Positions 1 to 13,600 of a stretch of 64,000 nucleotides of DNA are shown here, in pieces (within the stretch, counting starts at the first letter, position 1; every line of letters begins with the position of its first letter). Both the position numbers and the translations under genes were made by a program. The notes below the pieces were generated by a model. That model ran no database searches. It was given only the letters and a program-made list of their open reading frames with translations, and was not told where the DNA came from. The DNA is taken from assembly GCF_018691265.1 (NCBI RefSeq), contig NW_024881272.1, positions 25,843,323-25,907,322 of the forward strand, read 5' to 3'. Source of the DNA: Tyto alba. Lineage: Eukaryota > Chordata > Aves > Strigiformes > Tytonidae.

Positions 1-3000
1 GTTCTTTGCTGGGTTAAAGGGTTCTTACACAACACAGCATCTTCTGCCTGTGAAAGTAGGTATCCATTCTCAGAGCAAGATGTATATACTTGAATCCTAG
101 GTTTTCTGTCTCTTCTGTTACTTGAAAGATAACCCAGCTGTGTAGCACACTTAACCAGAGGGCAAACCTTAAGTTTCAGTCTAACCTGTTATAAAGCAGG
201 AGGGGGGAAAAAAGAAAAAAAAGTATTTTCATTTTCATTTTGTTATTTTTAACAGAATAGGCATAGTATTTCTAGGAAATGGTTATGCTAATATTTCAAG
301 GCTAAGTCCCATGAAAAGTGGAGAAGAAAGCATCTCTCAAACAGTATGATGGGTTTATTAACCACAATAAAATAAGTAGTTCTTCCATATTACTTTTCCT
401 TTCACTTTTTATTAGCTTTTCAAGTACCTATCTGCCTTTTACTCATGCAGCACAGAGTAGAGAAGAAGCCATCTCTGCTGGCTGTTAGTCAAATAAGAAG
501 TAATTACCAAAGCTGGTTTTGATTTTGCAGTGTTACAACTGGATCACAGTACTCTGGCCTATGTTTTACTACTAAAATGATTTCAAGCCTTGACTAGAAT
601 TATTCCTCTCTTATCTGCCCACAGCCAAGCACGTAAATCTATATTTAAGTACCTGCAATCTAGTCTAGTCTGATTTTCAGGACACAGAGCATGTACTGTT
701 CCCTCTGCTGTTCAAGGAATTTGTACAGGCTCAATTTCTCTGAAAATTATACTTCCCATTTAGGCAATTAAACCCAGAGACAGGCTTACGCAATCACATT
801 TGCCAGGACCAAGCTTCTGTGTCATTTTTTTGTTGTGAATGTCCCTTCTCCACCCCTCCAAAAGAAAAAGGGAAAGAGAAAGTCCTGTTTCTTTCAGGAA
901 ATCTTATGATTCATGTGTAGCGTTCTGGTCAGTGTATGCTATCTATCCCTAGAGACCATGTTTCAGTGTCCCATCTGGCAAAGCTGTTGACAGCAGGAGA
1001 CAAGGAAGAGTTCTTGAACATTAAAAGTGCCTGCATGGATCTGAATGCCAGGCTGAAACCTGCTTTTCCTGTAGCCAGACCCAGGAGGAGTACTCACACC
1101 TTCACACAGTGCCACTCCACTGCCCCATGGAGCAGAGATCCTGAACTGACTATTTAATGGAAAGCCCAAATAATATGGGACCTGGAAAATACGTGGTCTT
1201 CTGGAGACTAACAAACCAAACCTGCTGGAAACAAGCAGAAAAATGCTTGTGTCCACCGTACCAGCTGATCATTAGAGGTGGTTACTCCATACCCCTGAAC
1301 TCCCTCATCAACCCCAAACAGCCGCTCAGCAGCAGCAAAGTGACTTCTACCATTCCAGATTGCTTTTCATCCTCAGCAGCTCCTCACTTCTCTGCTGGAC
1401 TCTGCGGGACCCATTACAAATCCTTCCAGTCCAATTCCTGTGGAGTCCTGCTTAGGAGAGCAGGGGGAAACGCAGACTGCATATATCCCAAATGCTAGGT
1501 CCCTGGACAGCCACTGGAGACACGTGGGGCTGTGTCCAAGTAGTCTGACTTAAGTGTTACAATTTGGTATTGATTATTCAGGTGGTGCCTATGCCATCGT
1601 CAGGGCAACATGGACAAAAGGGGTGAGATCTGGTGATGTTACAGATGGTGTTTTGATGATATATTCTTATTAAAATGAAAGGGCTAAGGTGTCTCGTGCC
1701 CTTGGATTCCTTGGGTTATTACCCAGATGAGTAACAGCCTCTTTGGCCAAATTTCTGGATGCCACAGTTCCATCCTGTGACACTGTGCATGATACATCTA
1801 TTTGCACTCTCTAGAGGTTTGGACGGTATTTGTACATGGATAAAACAAAAGTCTTGGGGCCAGGGATGAGAAAAACTCTCAGTCCATTTGACAATCAAGG
1901 GATGATATCCTCTTCCTACCCAACTGAGTTCCTCAGACATGAGAGGTGCTGCTGTATGAGTGATCAGCACCAAAGAGGGAGGCTCTCAGAGTCTTCCTGT
2001 GACGTGCTTGTGCAGAAGGGGCTTTTTTTAATCATCCTATTGCTATGGGCTGATTACAAGTACACTATAAGAATGTCTGTGATTTTTAACGAATTTGGAA
2101 GTCGTAGCACAAAAAGGGTGTCTTGGGGAGGAAAATGTCATAACTGCTAGGAACAGAAGCTGGAAGGCGATTTTCCTTCTGAGTGGTGACATTTTCAAAT
2201 GCAGCATCCCAGTTTCATTTCACTGCATTCCTGTTCTACTTAGGTATTTATTTATCAGAGAGCAGTAATACCGAGCACTTTGCAAAGTCAAGCAAGTAGG
2301 ACTTAGAGAAGATTCTGGGGCTGCTGCTTCCAGCACAGAGACGTTATCTGAGTTCCTAGCAAGACCAGTTATGGGTTACAGAAGCAATCCAAGGACTGAA
2401 AGAAAACAAGTCTTCAGAAGTGAGCGCAGTCACAAACCAGCAGAACATTTTGCCACTGCAGCAGGAGCTAAGGCCTTCCATAACATTATCTCCACCTGTA
2501 TGAAGCCACCAAAACCAGCAAATCCACCCTGCTAGTTTAGTCTGGGACTGAGACCTTGTGTACATCTCAGCTCTTACTCCGCCCAGTGCACGTAAGTGTG
2601 CAGAATCCTGGCACTACTGGAAAACTGCAAGGGGAGTAAGACCCAAGGGAGGGAGACCACGAGTGCAGTGCTGGTCCTGGCCACCAGCCCAGGATGCCTA
2701 CAGCAAGTTGCCCTGAGACTACCAGCTCTTGCATACACTCACCTGACAGCCACGTGAACAGATGGCAAAGTGCTTCATTCCATCATTAGGGCATAGCCCA
2801 AAGCAATTGGTAACTGGCCCAGTGGATATAAACTATTAAATAACAAGGGAAGGGTCTGTTCCAGTATGGCACCTCCCAGGTGGTACGGCTTCATTGAAGT
2901 TAATAATAAAATAGCTGCTGGAGGATTACCCAAATGGCAGCGAAGCTTCTCCTTCTCACACAGGCTGAAGGGTCATACAATTTGAAGAATCATGAAAATA

Positions 3001-6000
3001 CGGATTCTTTTCGTCCCCCTCCTGGTTATTGTTCCCAGCAGGAGGATGTTAAATGCATACCACCACTTGCTGAGTATAGAGCGACCTTGTACCACAGCAG
3101 CCAGCACCTGGACCCAACTGTTCTGCAAGAGAAGCCCTATCCCAGTTATCCTTGTTGCTGCCAAGGAACCTGTGGCTGGCTCCAGTGGTGAGCCAGTTTG
3201 GAAGGGGGAAAGAGTGGGTGAGCTCAGACACTGGAAGACGCCGGAGACCCTGGGACAGTCAAAGTGTGGCCAGCATTGAGTGACTACAGAGGTACTGACA
3301 TCCACAGTGAGTCCTGCCCTGTGGATGTCAGCAGCAGATGCCATCACCCAGTATCTCAAAGCATCAGAGGTGTCTGATTGGAGCTGAAGGGATTGTGCTC
3401 CAGTGAGACCTTCAGTAAATTTGCAGGCAGACCATGCTTTTGTTTCCCCGCCTCCAGCCACCTCTACAGAAAGAAACACTTTTGTTTAAAAGATCTCATT
3501 TGCTGTTGCTATGTTCTACATCCCTGCAGACATGCAGTAGTTCCTCACGCACCACTGGCATTTCAGCTCTGACTCAGGGTCTCTTTTCAGCAGGGAGCTG
3601 AATGCCACGCTCTTGCTTCGAGGTTTTCTTGACACTTATGAGTCATTTGTCCTTCCCTGACCTGCATGAGGGAATGTGGCCGACCAAGCTGTGCTAGCAA
3701 AGCTGTCAGCCTCCAGAAAGTAAAAGCTGCACATGTTGAAGAGAAACATTCTTGCCTCTAGTTTGAAACTCTCTGCTAGAGTCAGCATCTTAGCCCACCT
3801 CCACTAAGTCAATCAAGGAATGGATCTAGTACTATTAACCCATCTCATCCCTTTCTGATCCCAAGTGGATGATTTATGGTCATCTCCCAGCATGGACAGA
3901 TTTTTAACCCTTGGAAACAACAGTTTCTCCTTGGCTCTGTTTTCTCTCTTCCCAAGTCTTCTCTTACATTTTACAAGCTTTCACCGAGGGAGGAAGAATA
4001 CCTCAGACCAGATCATGTCATGGCTAGTGTGAGCATTCAACTGGGACTGTCCAGCCTTGGCATAGGCAAACTTAAATTCAGGAGCCACCACTCGGACCAG
4101 CAAACCCCACCACCACCACCCCATGGCCCAACCCCACTGGGCTGCCAGTGGGGCTGCTGCCAGGGTAGGTCAGCCTTGACCCCAGCTATGCCCAGCTGAA
4201 GGCAGTATGCTTCAATGGCTGAGCGCAAGCCCTTTCCATGTCCCATCCCTGTGGCACTGGGACAGGAACTGTTATGCTCCACAGAGCCCCTTTTTCCCCC
4301 ATCTAAGGCTATTTCTAAATTCTCCAATGTTTGCAGACATTACAGAGCACAGCGTCTCTCTCGTGCCAGCCTCTATCTGACCTGGTGACCAGTGCCACAG
4401 CCTTTTTGGTCCTGAATGACATGGTGACTGCGGAGAAGGAAGATAAAATCCTGGCAGCAGCACATCTCCCCTTCGTCAGGAGAACCCAGGGATTTTGCAA
4501 AGACTCAAATGAGTCCCAGGCACCTGGCAGCCAGCTGAGCAGATGAGTCATTTGGGGAGCTGGAACTAACAAGAGCTATGTGCATATTTAATGTATCCCA
4601 AGGTTCCTTCCTGCTTTCAAATTGTGCAGGGATGTTTGTTGAAGCTCTGGGGAATGTTGGAGCCTCATAGGCACACTTCAGCCCCCGAAGGGAGAAGAAG
4701 TTTGACTTAGATACTTAGCTAAGTGCTTTCTACTTCATAAACATCTCTGCTGTGCTCAGGCATTAAAACTGTCCAGACTGGGAGGCACTCAGATGGATGA
4801 GGACCAGGGGAATAGCTCAGTGTCTTGGAGAGAGACAGAAAGATCTTTCTGGCCATGAATGATCTCGATGTCTCCCCTTCCTATACTGCTTCCAGAGTTA
4901 CTAAAGGTACAGTTGTCATAACACAATCATAAGCTTTGTTTCCTTGGTTAAACCAGATTAAAAAGAAAAGAGGGAAAAAAAACAACCAAACAAACAAACA
5001 AACAAAAAAAAACCCCACAAAACCTACTTTTGAAATTCTTTTCTAAATTGCTGCTTGAGATGAGCCTGTGGGTTGATCTTTTGCAAATAGTGCTTTCTGT
5101 TCCACAGGAATCTATAGGAGCTCTATGGTATGGAGGAGGTAAACAGGAAACACTCCCGAAGCAAGAGGGCTGAAATCATCGGGCATGGGTTTAAAAAATA
5201 AACCAAGCACACTCACCTTTTGTAATACGTAATGAATAATTACCTGGTGGAACTTATGGCTGCAGGACAACGTGGAGGACAAAGACATAAGCAGGCTTCT
5301 GTGCACAGGCATTATTTACACCAAGTCTGGCTAAATTGAGGATGGTTAACGGTTTCTGGGTATCTGTTCACTGGCCACACCACCCTCTTGGATTTTTTTT
5401 TTCTGTTGTTTAATTTGAATGTCCCAAGCCACAAATTGTGGCTGTTGGTCAGTGTCTCACCGTCTTCCACTGTTGAGAAGAGGTTGACTCTGTCATCTTT
5501 GTACCTCGAAGTAGCTGTAGGCTGCTGCCAGTTCATCCCTTAGACCCCACTGTTGAGACAGCTTCTCCCTAAGTCCCGACCTTACCAGCTCCCAGAGGGT
5601 CCTGTGCATTGAGTCCAACCAGGCCTCACTCCTCAGGAAGGCAGAAGGTTCCCAACAGAGCTGTTGTCACCTCCTGCCTCTGCACCACACAGCAGTTTGT
5701 GCCTGTGGTTCTGATTTATGTGGAGGGGCTGGAACATGGCTCCCAGGACCCAGGAACCACGCACCTTTGCAAAAGGTAGTGAGTAAAGTTCACTACTGTG
5801 TATCACTGGAAAAATACCTTCAGGTGGGAAGCTGATGAAAAGTCGGCACAGGGATGGTGCAGGGCAGCAATACTAGCCTATGTCAAGCCGCTTTCTGAGA
5901 TGCAAGCTGAGGTCTCAGCATGGCATTGAGACCCATCAGTGCTGCAGTTCTCAGGGGAAATCCACTCTTCAGGTTATCCTGGGTGCTTTTTCATGGTGCC

Positions 6001-6020
6001 TGTCTTACAACAGCTGAATC
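1..6020. other. Intergenic region with no recognised gene
   Basis: I see no exon with recognisable protein similarity on either strand. The open frames are short, lack conserved motifs and do not join through splice sites. The stretch holds an (AAAC)n tract near 4985-5012. In the human arrangement the genes beyond MOB3C are KNCN and MKNK1; I looked for the hydrophobic N-terminal stretch of KNCN and did not find it. This part may hold the distal flank of MOB3C or UTR of a neighbour, which sequence alone does not show. Confidence 0.5.
4983..5012. repeat. (AAAC)n simple repeat
   Basis: A run of AAAC/CAAA units followed by an A9 tract. It is low-complexity sequence with no other recognisable element attached. 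Confidence 0.8.
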
Positions 6021-6043
6021 AGGGAAGAATGAAGTACACCAGG

Positions 6044-6049
6044 TTTATT
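6044..6049 (-). terminator. Candidate MOB3C poly(A) signal (distal)
   Basis: AATAAA on the minus strand about 1.54 kb past the stop codon. A second copy, nearer the stop, is at 6161-6166. There is no direct evidence for which is used. Confidence 0.35.
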
Positions 6050-7589
6050 AATGTTTTTTTAATTAGTAACAGAACAAATATGTTTGGACTTTTACTGATT
6101 ATTTTACACTGAAAATATTGGAATGATGTATCAAGTGGTTTTGTGTCCATTTTGCTCTGTTTTATTTCCATGTAAAAATATATATCTGGTACACAAGATT
6201 AGAAAAAAATAGATTTTTCACAACAAAATAAGTGCTTTGAGCACTAAAAATTCACTTGTGCACTTTAATATTGGCCTAAATATTTACATTTTTTAGCCGC
6301 ATCCCCTCCCTACCCCAACAATGGACAAACCCCAGATTATAAATATCATCTGTGTCTGGTATACAAAACTTGCCCAGAAAAAGGGGAGAAAACACAAACA
6401 TAACAATGCTGTGGCTCAGACAATTTGATTTTAATTCCCCCAAAACAGTAAAAAAGACTTCAACTCTTGTCAAAAGAAAAAAGAAAAGACACAGGGAACA
6501 CAACCCTAGTTGTCAGGCATTGCAAGCAGGAGAGGGAAAAGTGTTGAGATGTGATACCTTTCAGGGAAATAATGGCACAGACCAGGAAGCAATAATATGC
6601 TTTCAAAAGGTCAAAAAGGCTTAAGAAGGACTAATCCTGTCTTTTTGGAAGAACAGGATAGTCTTAAAGTCCTTCTCCACCTGATTTACTGTGCTGTAGG
6701 GTTGGATAATGGAAACACAACAATTTCTACAGCCAGCATCTACTGACCTCGAGCCAAGACAACATGTAAGGAAATACTGACGTGTTCAAATGTTGCTTTC
6801 TGGCAACAGTTTCTTTCCACCACTTTCCGAGTCTTTCTCAGGTAGACTGTGCTGATCGCACTGAAAAGTGGCCTAGTTCTCCTCCTCTGTCATGGGGCCA
6901 CCTTGCCATCAGTCCAAGCAGTGTTGGATGCATCTTGGAACATCGTGAAGTCCCCTTTGCCAAGCATGAAAAATCCCTTGCAGGGAAAAACGGTCCCTTT
7001 GGAAAAGCATGGATTAGGGCAGAAGGAGAGACATTCAGAGCTCATGGTTAAAAACATCAGCAACTAGCCACAGGAAGGCAGCTGGGATCAAATGTCACCA
7101 ACTTTGCAGAGCTGATCTGGGATGCTATCACAAACCCACTGCACATGTGGGAAAGGTAGCAGCCATGACTCGAAAGCCAAAGTCACACCTGGTCTCAGGG
7201 CAGGAATGACAAATAAAACATTTGGAGATCAGTGTAGCTGAGGCCAAAAAAAGAAGAAGGTTAGCTGAAGGGATGTTATCAGGCATGGGATTCTGTCCTA
7301 TAAACCAGAGTGTGCAAAAGTCAACCAGACTTGCCTCATTGTCCCGTAAGTCAGTGGCTTTCTAAGAAAGGAGCCATACGACAGAGACGGATCTATTAAA
7401 AAAAATTCTGTCCAGAGATGCTTGGCGAGCTTAGGGTTCAGCCCTGGCCTGAAGAGGCTCTTTGGCAGTGTTCATAGTCCATTGAGGTGAAATGCCCAGA
7501 GCAAGTCCTTGGGAAGAGGTTTCCCACCACAGGGTGTCTTGTCCCATCGGACTCTGAATGAGCCGGCTGAGTTCGCCTGCCAAAATGCT
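6044..7589 (-). other. MOB3C: Probable 3' UTR of MOB3C
   Basis: This is the stretch directly downstream of the MOB3C stop codon on the minus strand. It becomes AT-rich towards 6.0-6.3 kb, as 3' UTR ends often do, and contains AATAAA hexamers on the minus strand at 6161-6166 and 6044-6049. The true end is inferred; either hexamer would give a UTR of roughly 1.4-1.55 kb. No coding exon is seen inside it. Confidence 0.5.
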
Positions 7590-7619
7590 TCAGTGACAAA
7601 TTCGTTCTGTCATTTCTTT
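7590..7619 (-). CDS. MOB3C: MOB3C terminal coding exon (9 codons plus stop)
   Basis: The minus strand reads KEMTERICH followed by TGA, the conserved MOB3 C-terminus. It is preceded by a strong acceptor: a long C/T tract at 7625-7650 followed by TGCAG. Only 30 nt are coding; the exon then runs on into the 3' UTR. It is too short to be found as an open reading frame and was located by searching for the conserved ending. Confidence 0.93.
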   Translation of the reverse strand, partial: KEMTERICH

Positions 7620-10600
7620 CTGCATTGAAGGGGGAGAGAAAAGAAAGAACCAGTAAGTGCAAAAGACAGGTTTTAGTAGACTGACATGTCAGGCAGTTTG
7701 GTAAGTGTCCAAAAACAACGCAAGGAAGCAACCGTGGGAGTCGTGGGGAGCATTTCGTTATTTCCCATGCCAGCCCTCCTGGGAACCGCTCTGCCTCAGC
7801 AGCTCCTTCCTGGCATCCTCCTCAGTGTCTGTTGCACAAGGTTATTTTGGCCATGCCCTACCTTTGAGAGCAGTCCAAGGAAAGAGCGTTGGCTGAGATG
7901 TTGAAAGGTGCAGGTCCTGCTCCTGACTCAGCCGCGGAACAGCCAGGCGAGGCGGTGCCGCTCTCAGAGCTGCTGTTTGCAGCTGCCTAGGGAGATGGGA
8001 CACGGAGCTGCGCCCAGCTCTCGCTCTGGGAGGTGACAACAGCTCACCCAAAGGACTTGGGGTTTTGGCAACGGATCCCATGGTCACGTTGGAGCACAAA
8101 CGAGTGCTAATAACAGAGGGCCACAGGAAGCCTCCTGTGAGAGTGAGCTGTGTTTAGGTTAGCAGAGTGTTTTCTTTAGCCAGGATGGCATCATGCCAGC
8201 TGCATTAGGAAGGTAGGTGTCCAGCCTTCAGCTGGTGGAAGATAATACTTGTCTTAAGGATCTCAACTAATAGTTTGCAAATCATGTACCTTGCTGCAGC
8301 AAGGAAAGTTTGTGATTCTCTTTGGCTCATCAGGTTCGTGGCTTTTGAATCTGCATGTGCACACAGACCCCCTCCCACGCTCCAGAGATGGTTTTGCACA
8401 TTAAAATGTGCTCCCAAAATAGTTCTGAAGTAGGACTGGTCTGCAGAGAGGGAAGGAAGGAAGGAAGGATGCAACTCTGAAAAAAGGAGAACTAGGAAAG
8501 TAGGATGACTTTGAGTAATCCTATAAAAGGATCCTGTATAACCAAGGGGGAGAGAAGCTGCAGTCTCAGCAGTTCAGTGCTGAGAGCTTTGGTTCTAAAA
8601 TCCACTGGGGGAGACTGGCAAAGAGAGGACTTCTCTGTTGGAGTAACATGCAAAAACTCTTGATCCCAGAGCCCTGCTATCAGATGAAAAGATGATGCTG
8701 TGCCACAAAATCACGTTGCAAATGGGAAGTCTTTGCAAACGTCTCAGAAGGAGAAAGAGGGGGGTGAGAAGACTGTGAACATCCTCTTGCAGCAGCATCC
8801 AGCCCACCCCACTAGCACAGCAGCACGCACAAAGGCAGCCTTGGAACAGGATAGGCTGCCAAGCTGCCTGTGAGCTCCTCAAGCTGGCCCCAAATGTCCA
8901 AGGCATTCATCACACTCTGGAAATCCCCACAGCTCTGCCTTAATACGTAACAAGCTGGACGTCTGCCAGTGCTGCTGCCCAACACCATGACCTGTCCTTG
9001 TCAAGGAAGCAAGTGCACGGCTTCTCTCTGCCCCCGTATTTCTTGTTTTCTTAAGAGAGTGACTCACTGCCTTTCGCTGGTTCTGCCTGGACAAAGGATC
9101 TGTCTCATTCTTGACTGCCAAGACTTGCTGCTAGGAAATCATGTCCCAAAGAAGCTTGGCAAAAGGGAAAGAGAGGCAGAAAAGGGATATTCAGCCAGAG
9201 GCAGGCTTAGAAACCAAGAACTCCTTCATCTCACAATCCTTGTATTTTTTCTAAGGTATGTGGGCCTAACAAGACATTTTATAGCTGGGGAGGTGCTGTT
9301 TTTTTCTTTCTTCTTACTCCTAAATCTGAAAACTGGGGCTCCTCAGTAGAAAGTCCACATCTGGGAAGCACCAGCCGTAATACAGCACTCAGACCTGCGG
9401 TCCTGATCCAGATGTGCTCCCTCCACATGCTTGGTGGCCTTCCATAGTCACATGCAGGGAACAGGCACCTCTGCAGGCAGCAGTCTCCTCTGTTATGGGA
9501 TTCATGTGGACTAACTGGCCATCTAAATGCAAGGTTAGGTCTGAGTTCATGAGGCAATCAAGAGGGACTGAACCTCTCAAGGACAGTTCATCTCATCCCT
9601 ACTGAGAGATTATCGCCTTTCCACAAACCTCGTGAACTTATAAAAACGATACCCTGCAGTCTTAGCCTAACATGAAGGCAGATGCAGTGCACTGCCTATC
9701 CTTGCTTAAGTGTCGAACCAGCTGATGAATCCTTCAGAACATAAAAACACCTAGGAGCAGGACAACAGCTGTGATGCAGCCCAGTGAGAAGGGAAATGAG
9801 CAAAGCAAGTCACTGGTGCTCTGCCCTGGGCTGGGGAGAGTAATTAGTCACAGGAAAGTGGACTAAGGTCAAGTGTAAAGTGCTGTGGAGGTTGGACGTT
9901 AATATTTGTGCATCTTCACAATTGCTGCTGAAACAAAGCCAAAACAGCATGGATGCTGGGCTCCCCACACACTCCACAGCACAGTGAACCAGAGCCACAC
10001 TGGGCTCCCAGGGGCTTGTTGGAAAGCCCCTGGGATGTGTATGGAGAAACTTCCCATTACTGCTTTCCCTGCCTGCAGCAGAAAGGAATGCTTTTGGAAG
10101 CTACTGGATCAATCCTAACCCATGCAGACTTTGTGACTGATATCAGTGTGAAGCAGCAGCCTCCCTGGCGTAACAGCATGGTCAGAAAGACCACTTTGTT
10201 TTAGAAAGTTGCTCATAAGATACGGAAACTTGTGCCTCCACCCTCAACTCAGCATTGCATGCCAGACACAGCTATCCTCTGGTTGCAGGACACTCATACA
10301 CAACCACAGCAAGTCATTGCCTGAGGGAAGGAGGTCTCCCATCTGGTTGGGTCTGATTGAGGCTTGGATGCCAGGCAGTGGGCACACCATGAAATGATAC
10401 ACAGATAGACCAGAGGTAAATGTGTCTCATTTCCCTGTAGTTTAACCTTGGTTGCATCACATGGGAAAATCTGTTCATCTTAGATTCATCCAGACCCATA
10501 AATCATCTGTTGTTGCATGTGAGTCACTGTCATTGAAAGCCTATTTAACAATGTCATCCTCTGCTTTGGCTATTAGGTGCCAATTATTTACATTAGCAAG

Positions 10601-13600
10601 CATCAGTCAAAGGAGATACCATTATGGGCTGTATTTCAATGCTAAAGAAGTTTGTTATGAGGAGCAGTGGTGAGGAAGAGTAACAGAGGACAGGGTGACA
10701 CTGAGCTGCCATTTTCTGGAGCTAAGGGCCATTGTGATAATATAGATCACAGTCAAACTCCATGAAATAATTAATGTTGATGCTGTTGTCATTCAAGTTT
10801 CCCCTGATTAGATCATCATCTCTCCATCCCCCGCCAAATCATGACCAGAGCAGACAGGCAGCAAACTGACTGAGACAAATGAAAGCAGAGAAGGAGTAAA
10901 GCGCTCAGCACTTAGGGGCAGGGGCATGCCCCCCCGCCCCCAGATACTCGGAAACAGGCAGCTCATGCTGGGACTTTTCTCAGCTCTTTCTCTCTGGAAT
11001 TAGATATTGTTCTTCCCTGGCACTCTGCTGCTGGATACAGCCTTTTCTGCAACCCAGCCCCTATCACAGTGTGCTAACTGCTGGGTTCCCTATTAATTCT
11101 TCTCCCTGTTGCAGCATGTCCTCCCTAGGTCAGATCATATTCAACCCTTGCCTGTGACACACTTGCTTCTCTTACAAAACTATGTGCATTTTCTAGTTTA
11201 TGTGCCTGGGCTGTCTGGCCTCTGCTTCCTACCAGTCCTGCTGTTTTCAAGAACTCTCTGCCTGGCTAATAGCTTCCCAAGGGAGGCTGCAGAGAAACTT
11301 GGAGATAGAGTGAGGCCTCTCCCGCTTGGCCTCTATAGCTGTTGTCTGGAGCCACATGTCCTATTGGGGCTTGCCTTTCTGCAGAGTAATTCACACTGTA
11401 ATGCCTCATTGTAATTCACACTGGGATCTCAAACAAGGGCCTTAGTCCCTAACAGGAAAACTCGAGACTCTGGAGAGGAGACTTGGGCTCAAATCTGACC
11501 CCTGAAAGTCATGTGGACACAACTGGCTGGAGACACTCTGATGTGCAGATTGCATTAGAGCTACCAAGACAGTATAGAGGGACACTATGTTAGGGTGGGC
11601 CTGAGGATACTGAAGAGCAATTCATAGACAAGGCTGCGGAGGCATTTTAAGGAGAGTTTTCAAAGGGTAAAGGGTTTCCTTAGTGTTGCTGGGAGGTTCT
11701 CTCTCAGAGCACTAAGGCTGATGGTTACAGGATAGAAAACAGTAGGATGGCTGAAAGAGTCCGGAGAGGGTGACTGCACTGCTCAGAGTCCACCCCCGCC
11801 TGAATGTTCCAGTGCTGTGTTCAGGCCACGCCACTCACCCCCTCCACCTCCCCAACCCTGGGGCATCCTTACCAAAGGCTCCAGCTCCCGATGGTCAATG
11901 AGGCTGAACTCCCTGATGAAGTAGTAAAAGTGCTTGTAGCAGGTGTTGACGTGAGCCTCAGCACCCATGTTGATGATGCTGTCAAAGTGGTGGATGTAGA
12001 CATGGACAAAGACACGGAAGAGGCGGGTGAGGATCTTAGTGCAAACTTGCTGGAACTGCTTGGGGAAGGGAACACCTGCAAAGCAGAAGCAAGTTGGAAG
12101 CCATTTGACCGTTTTTTTTTAAAAAAAAAAAAAAACAACAGCTAGCTTTTAAATGTCACTGTCATGATTAACAGGCACTCATGAATGATGAGGAAGGACT
12201 CCCTTGGCTAATGTCAAGAGTAACAGCTACTCCAGAGCAGTGTGCCATCTAGCTCTCCCCACATACTTCCTCACTGCCCAACTAGCAGTTTCACACAGGC
12301 ATGATTTAAGAATTTGGGGAGCTGCCTTAGAATAGAAAATTTCTCATCCAGTGGAGGAGGCCCCATGTCTCCACATCTGTCTCTACCCAGAGCAATCTGG
12401 CAGAGGATTCTTCTGCCCTCTCGCCCTGCCTTTTGCCTACAAGCCTGTGCAGGCATAGCATAAGTCAAATTGTATTTATCCAGGTCCATGAGCAAAACTA
12501 AACCTCATTCCAGCAGAAAAGATACCTTCCATGGAACTCTGAACCAAAAGCATGGTTCATACTGCTTTTCTTCCTTCACACAGCCTCCAACATCACTTCT
12601 GATGCATCAACAGAAACAGGTGGGGTTTCTACTTTTTTTCCTGATCCTTGTTTCAAACATCTCATTAAAACAGGAAGAAGACTCCCATCTTAGTGATGTT
12701 TAGGTTGTAATTTCATTCCACCTGTACGATGCTCCCTCCTGAGATGTCCTCCCAGGTTGTTCAACAGTGGGACCCACCACGCATTGCTATATAACTTTTG
12801 GTCTTGTCCCACACAGGGACACAATTTCATACTCTACATTTGCATCCTTGTCTGAATGTACTGATATCACAGTGAAAATCTCAGAGGTGTGATACAGTCA
12901 GTGTCAGCGAGCTTGGGGCAAATCACTAAAGGAAACATGGCTTTGAAACCCCAAGCGTATTTTTTGAGAGGAGGAAAATAAAACAACTGGAATTTGTTTT
13001 CCTGAAGCTTATTCCTTTCCCCTGAGCAATTCAGTGCAAATTTGCAAAGAAGAAGATAAAAACCTTCCTTCCCACGGTTCTACCAGCCTCCTCCCTTAGC
13101 TTCTTATTAATGCAGCACATAACCTCTTAAAAATCTTTCCAAGTAACCTCTGCTAAACCCTGGCCAACTCACACATTTTTGTGCTGTGGAAAGCATCAGC
13201 AAATCTCTTCGCTAAAAAAATTAAAAATGGTAATTTTATCTTTGAATCTTTCTCATCAGCCTCTCTAGGCAATTAAGCTATTTTCCCCCAAGTCTCCTAG
13301 CAGTTTTGTTTCCCAGCAGCAGTGCCATGCCCCTTTCCTCCGTGGGTGGCAAATACAGAGGATCTGTCCATCCAACATGATGCGTGGAGCCTGTGCTTTC
13401 AGTGGCCAGGATTCGGCGGGTGCTGGGTTCAGTATCGCAGCACTCGCAACAGAAAATGCTCTTTGGTCTAAACCAGAGTCACCCTCAGCCCAGCCTCGTC
13501 TCACTTTGCTTTGCTCCTGGCGCCGATGCGGCGGGCAGGGCAGAAGCACGTGTGCTCGTGCCACAGGTGGATGTCCCAGCCATCACTTGGAGGAGGACAC

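Noticed and set aside
11804..12145. 113-codon open frame on the plus strand
   Set aside because: It is the antisense shadow of MOB3C exon 2.
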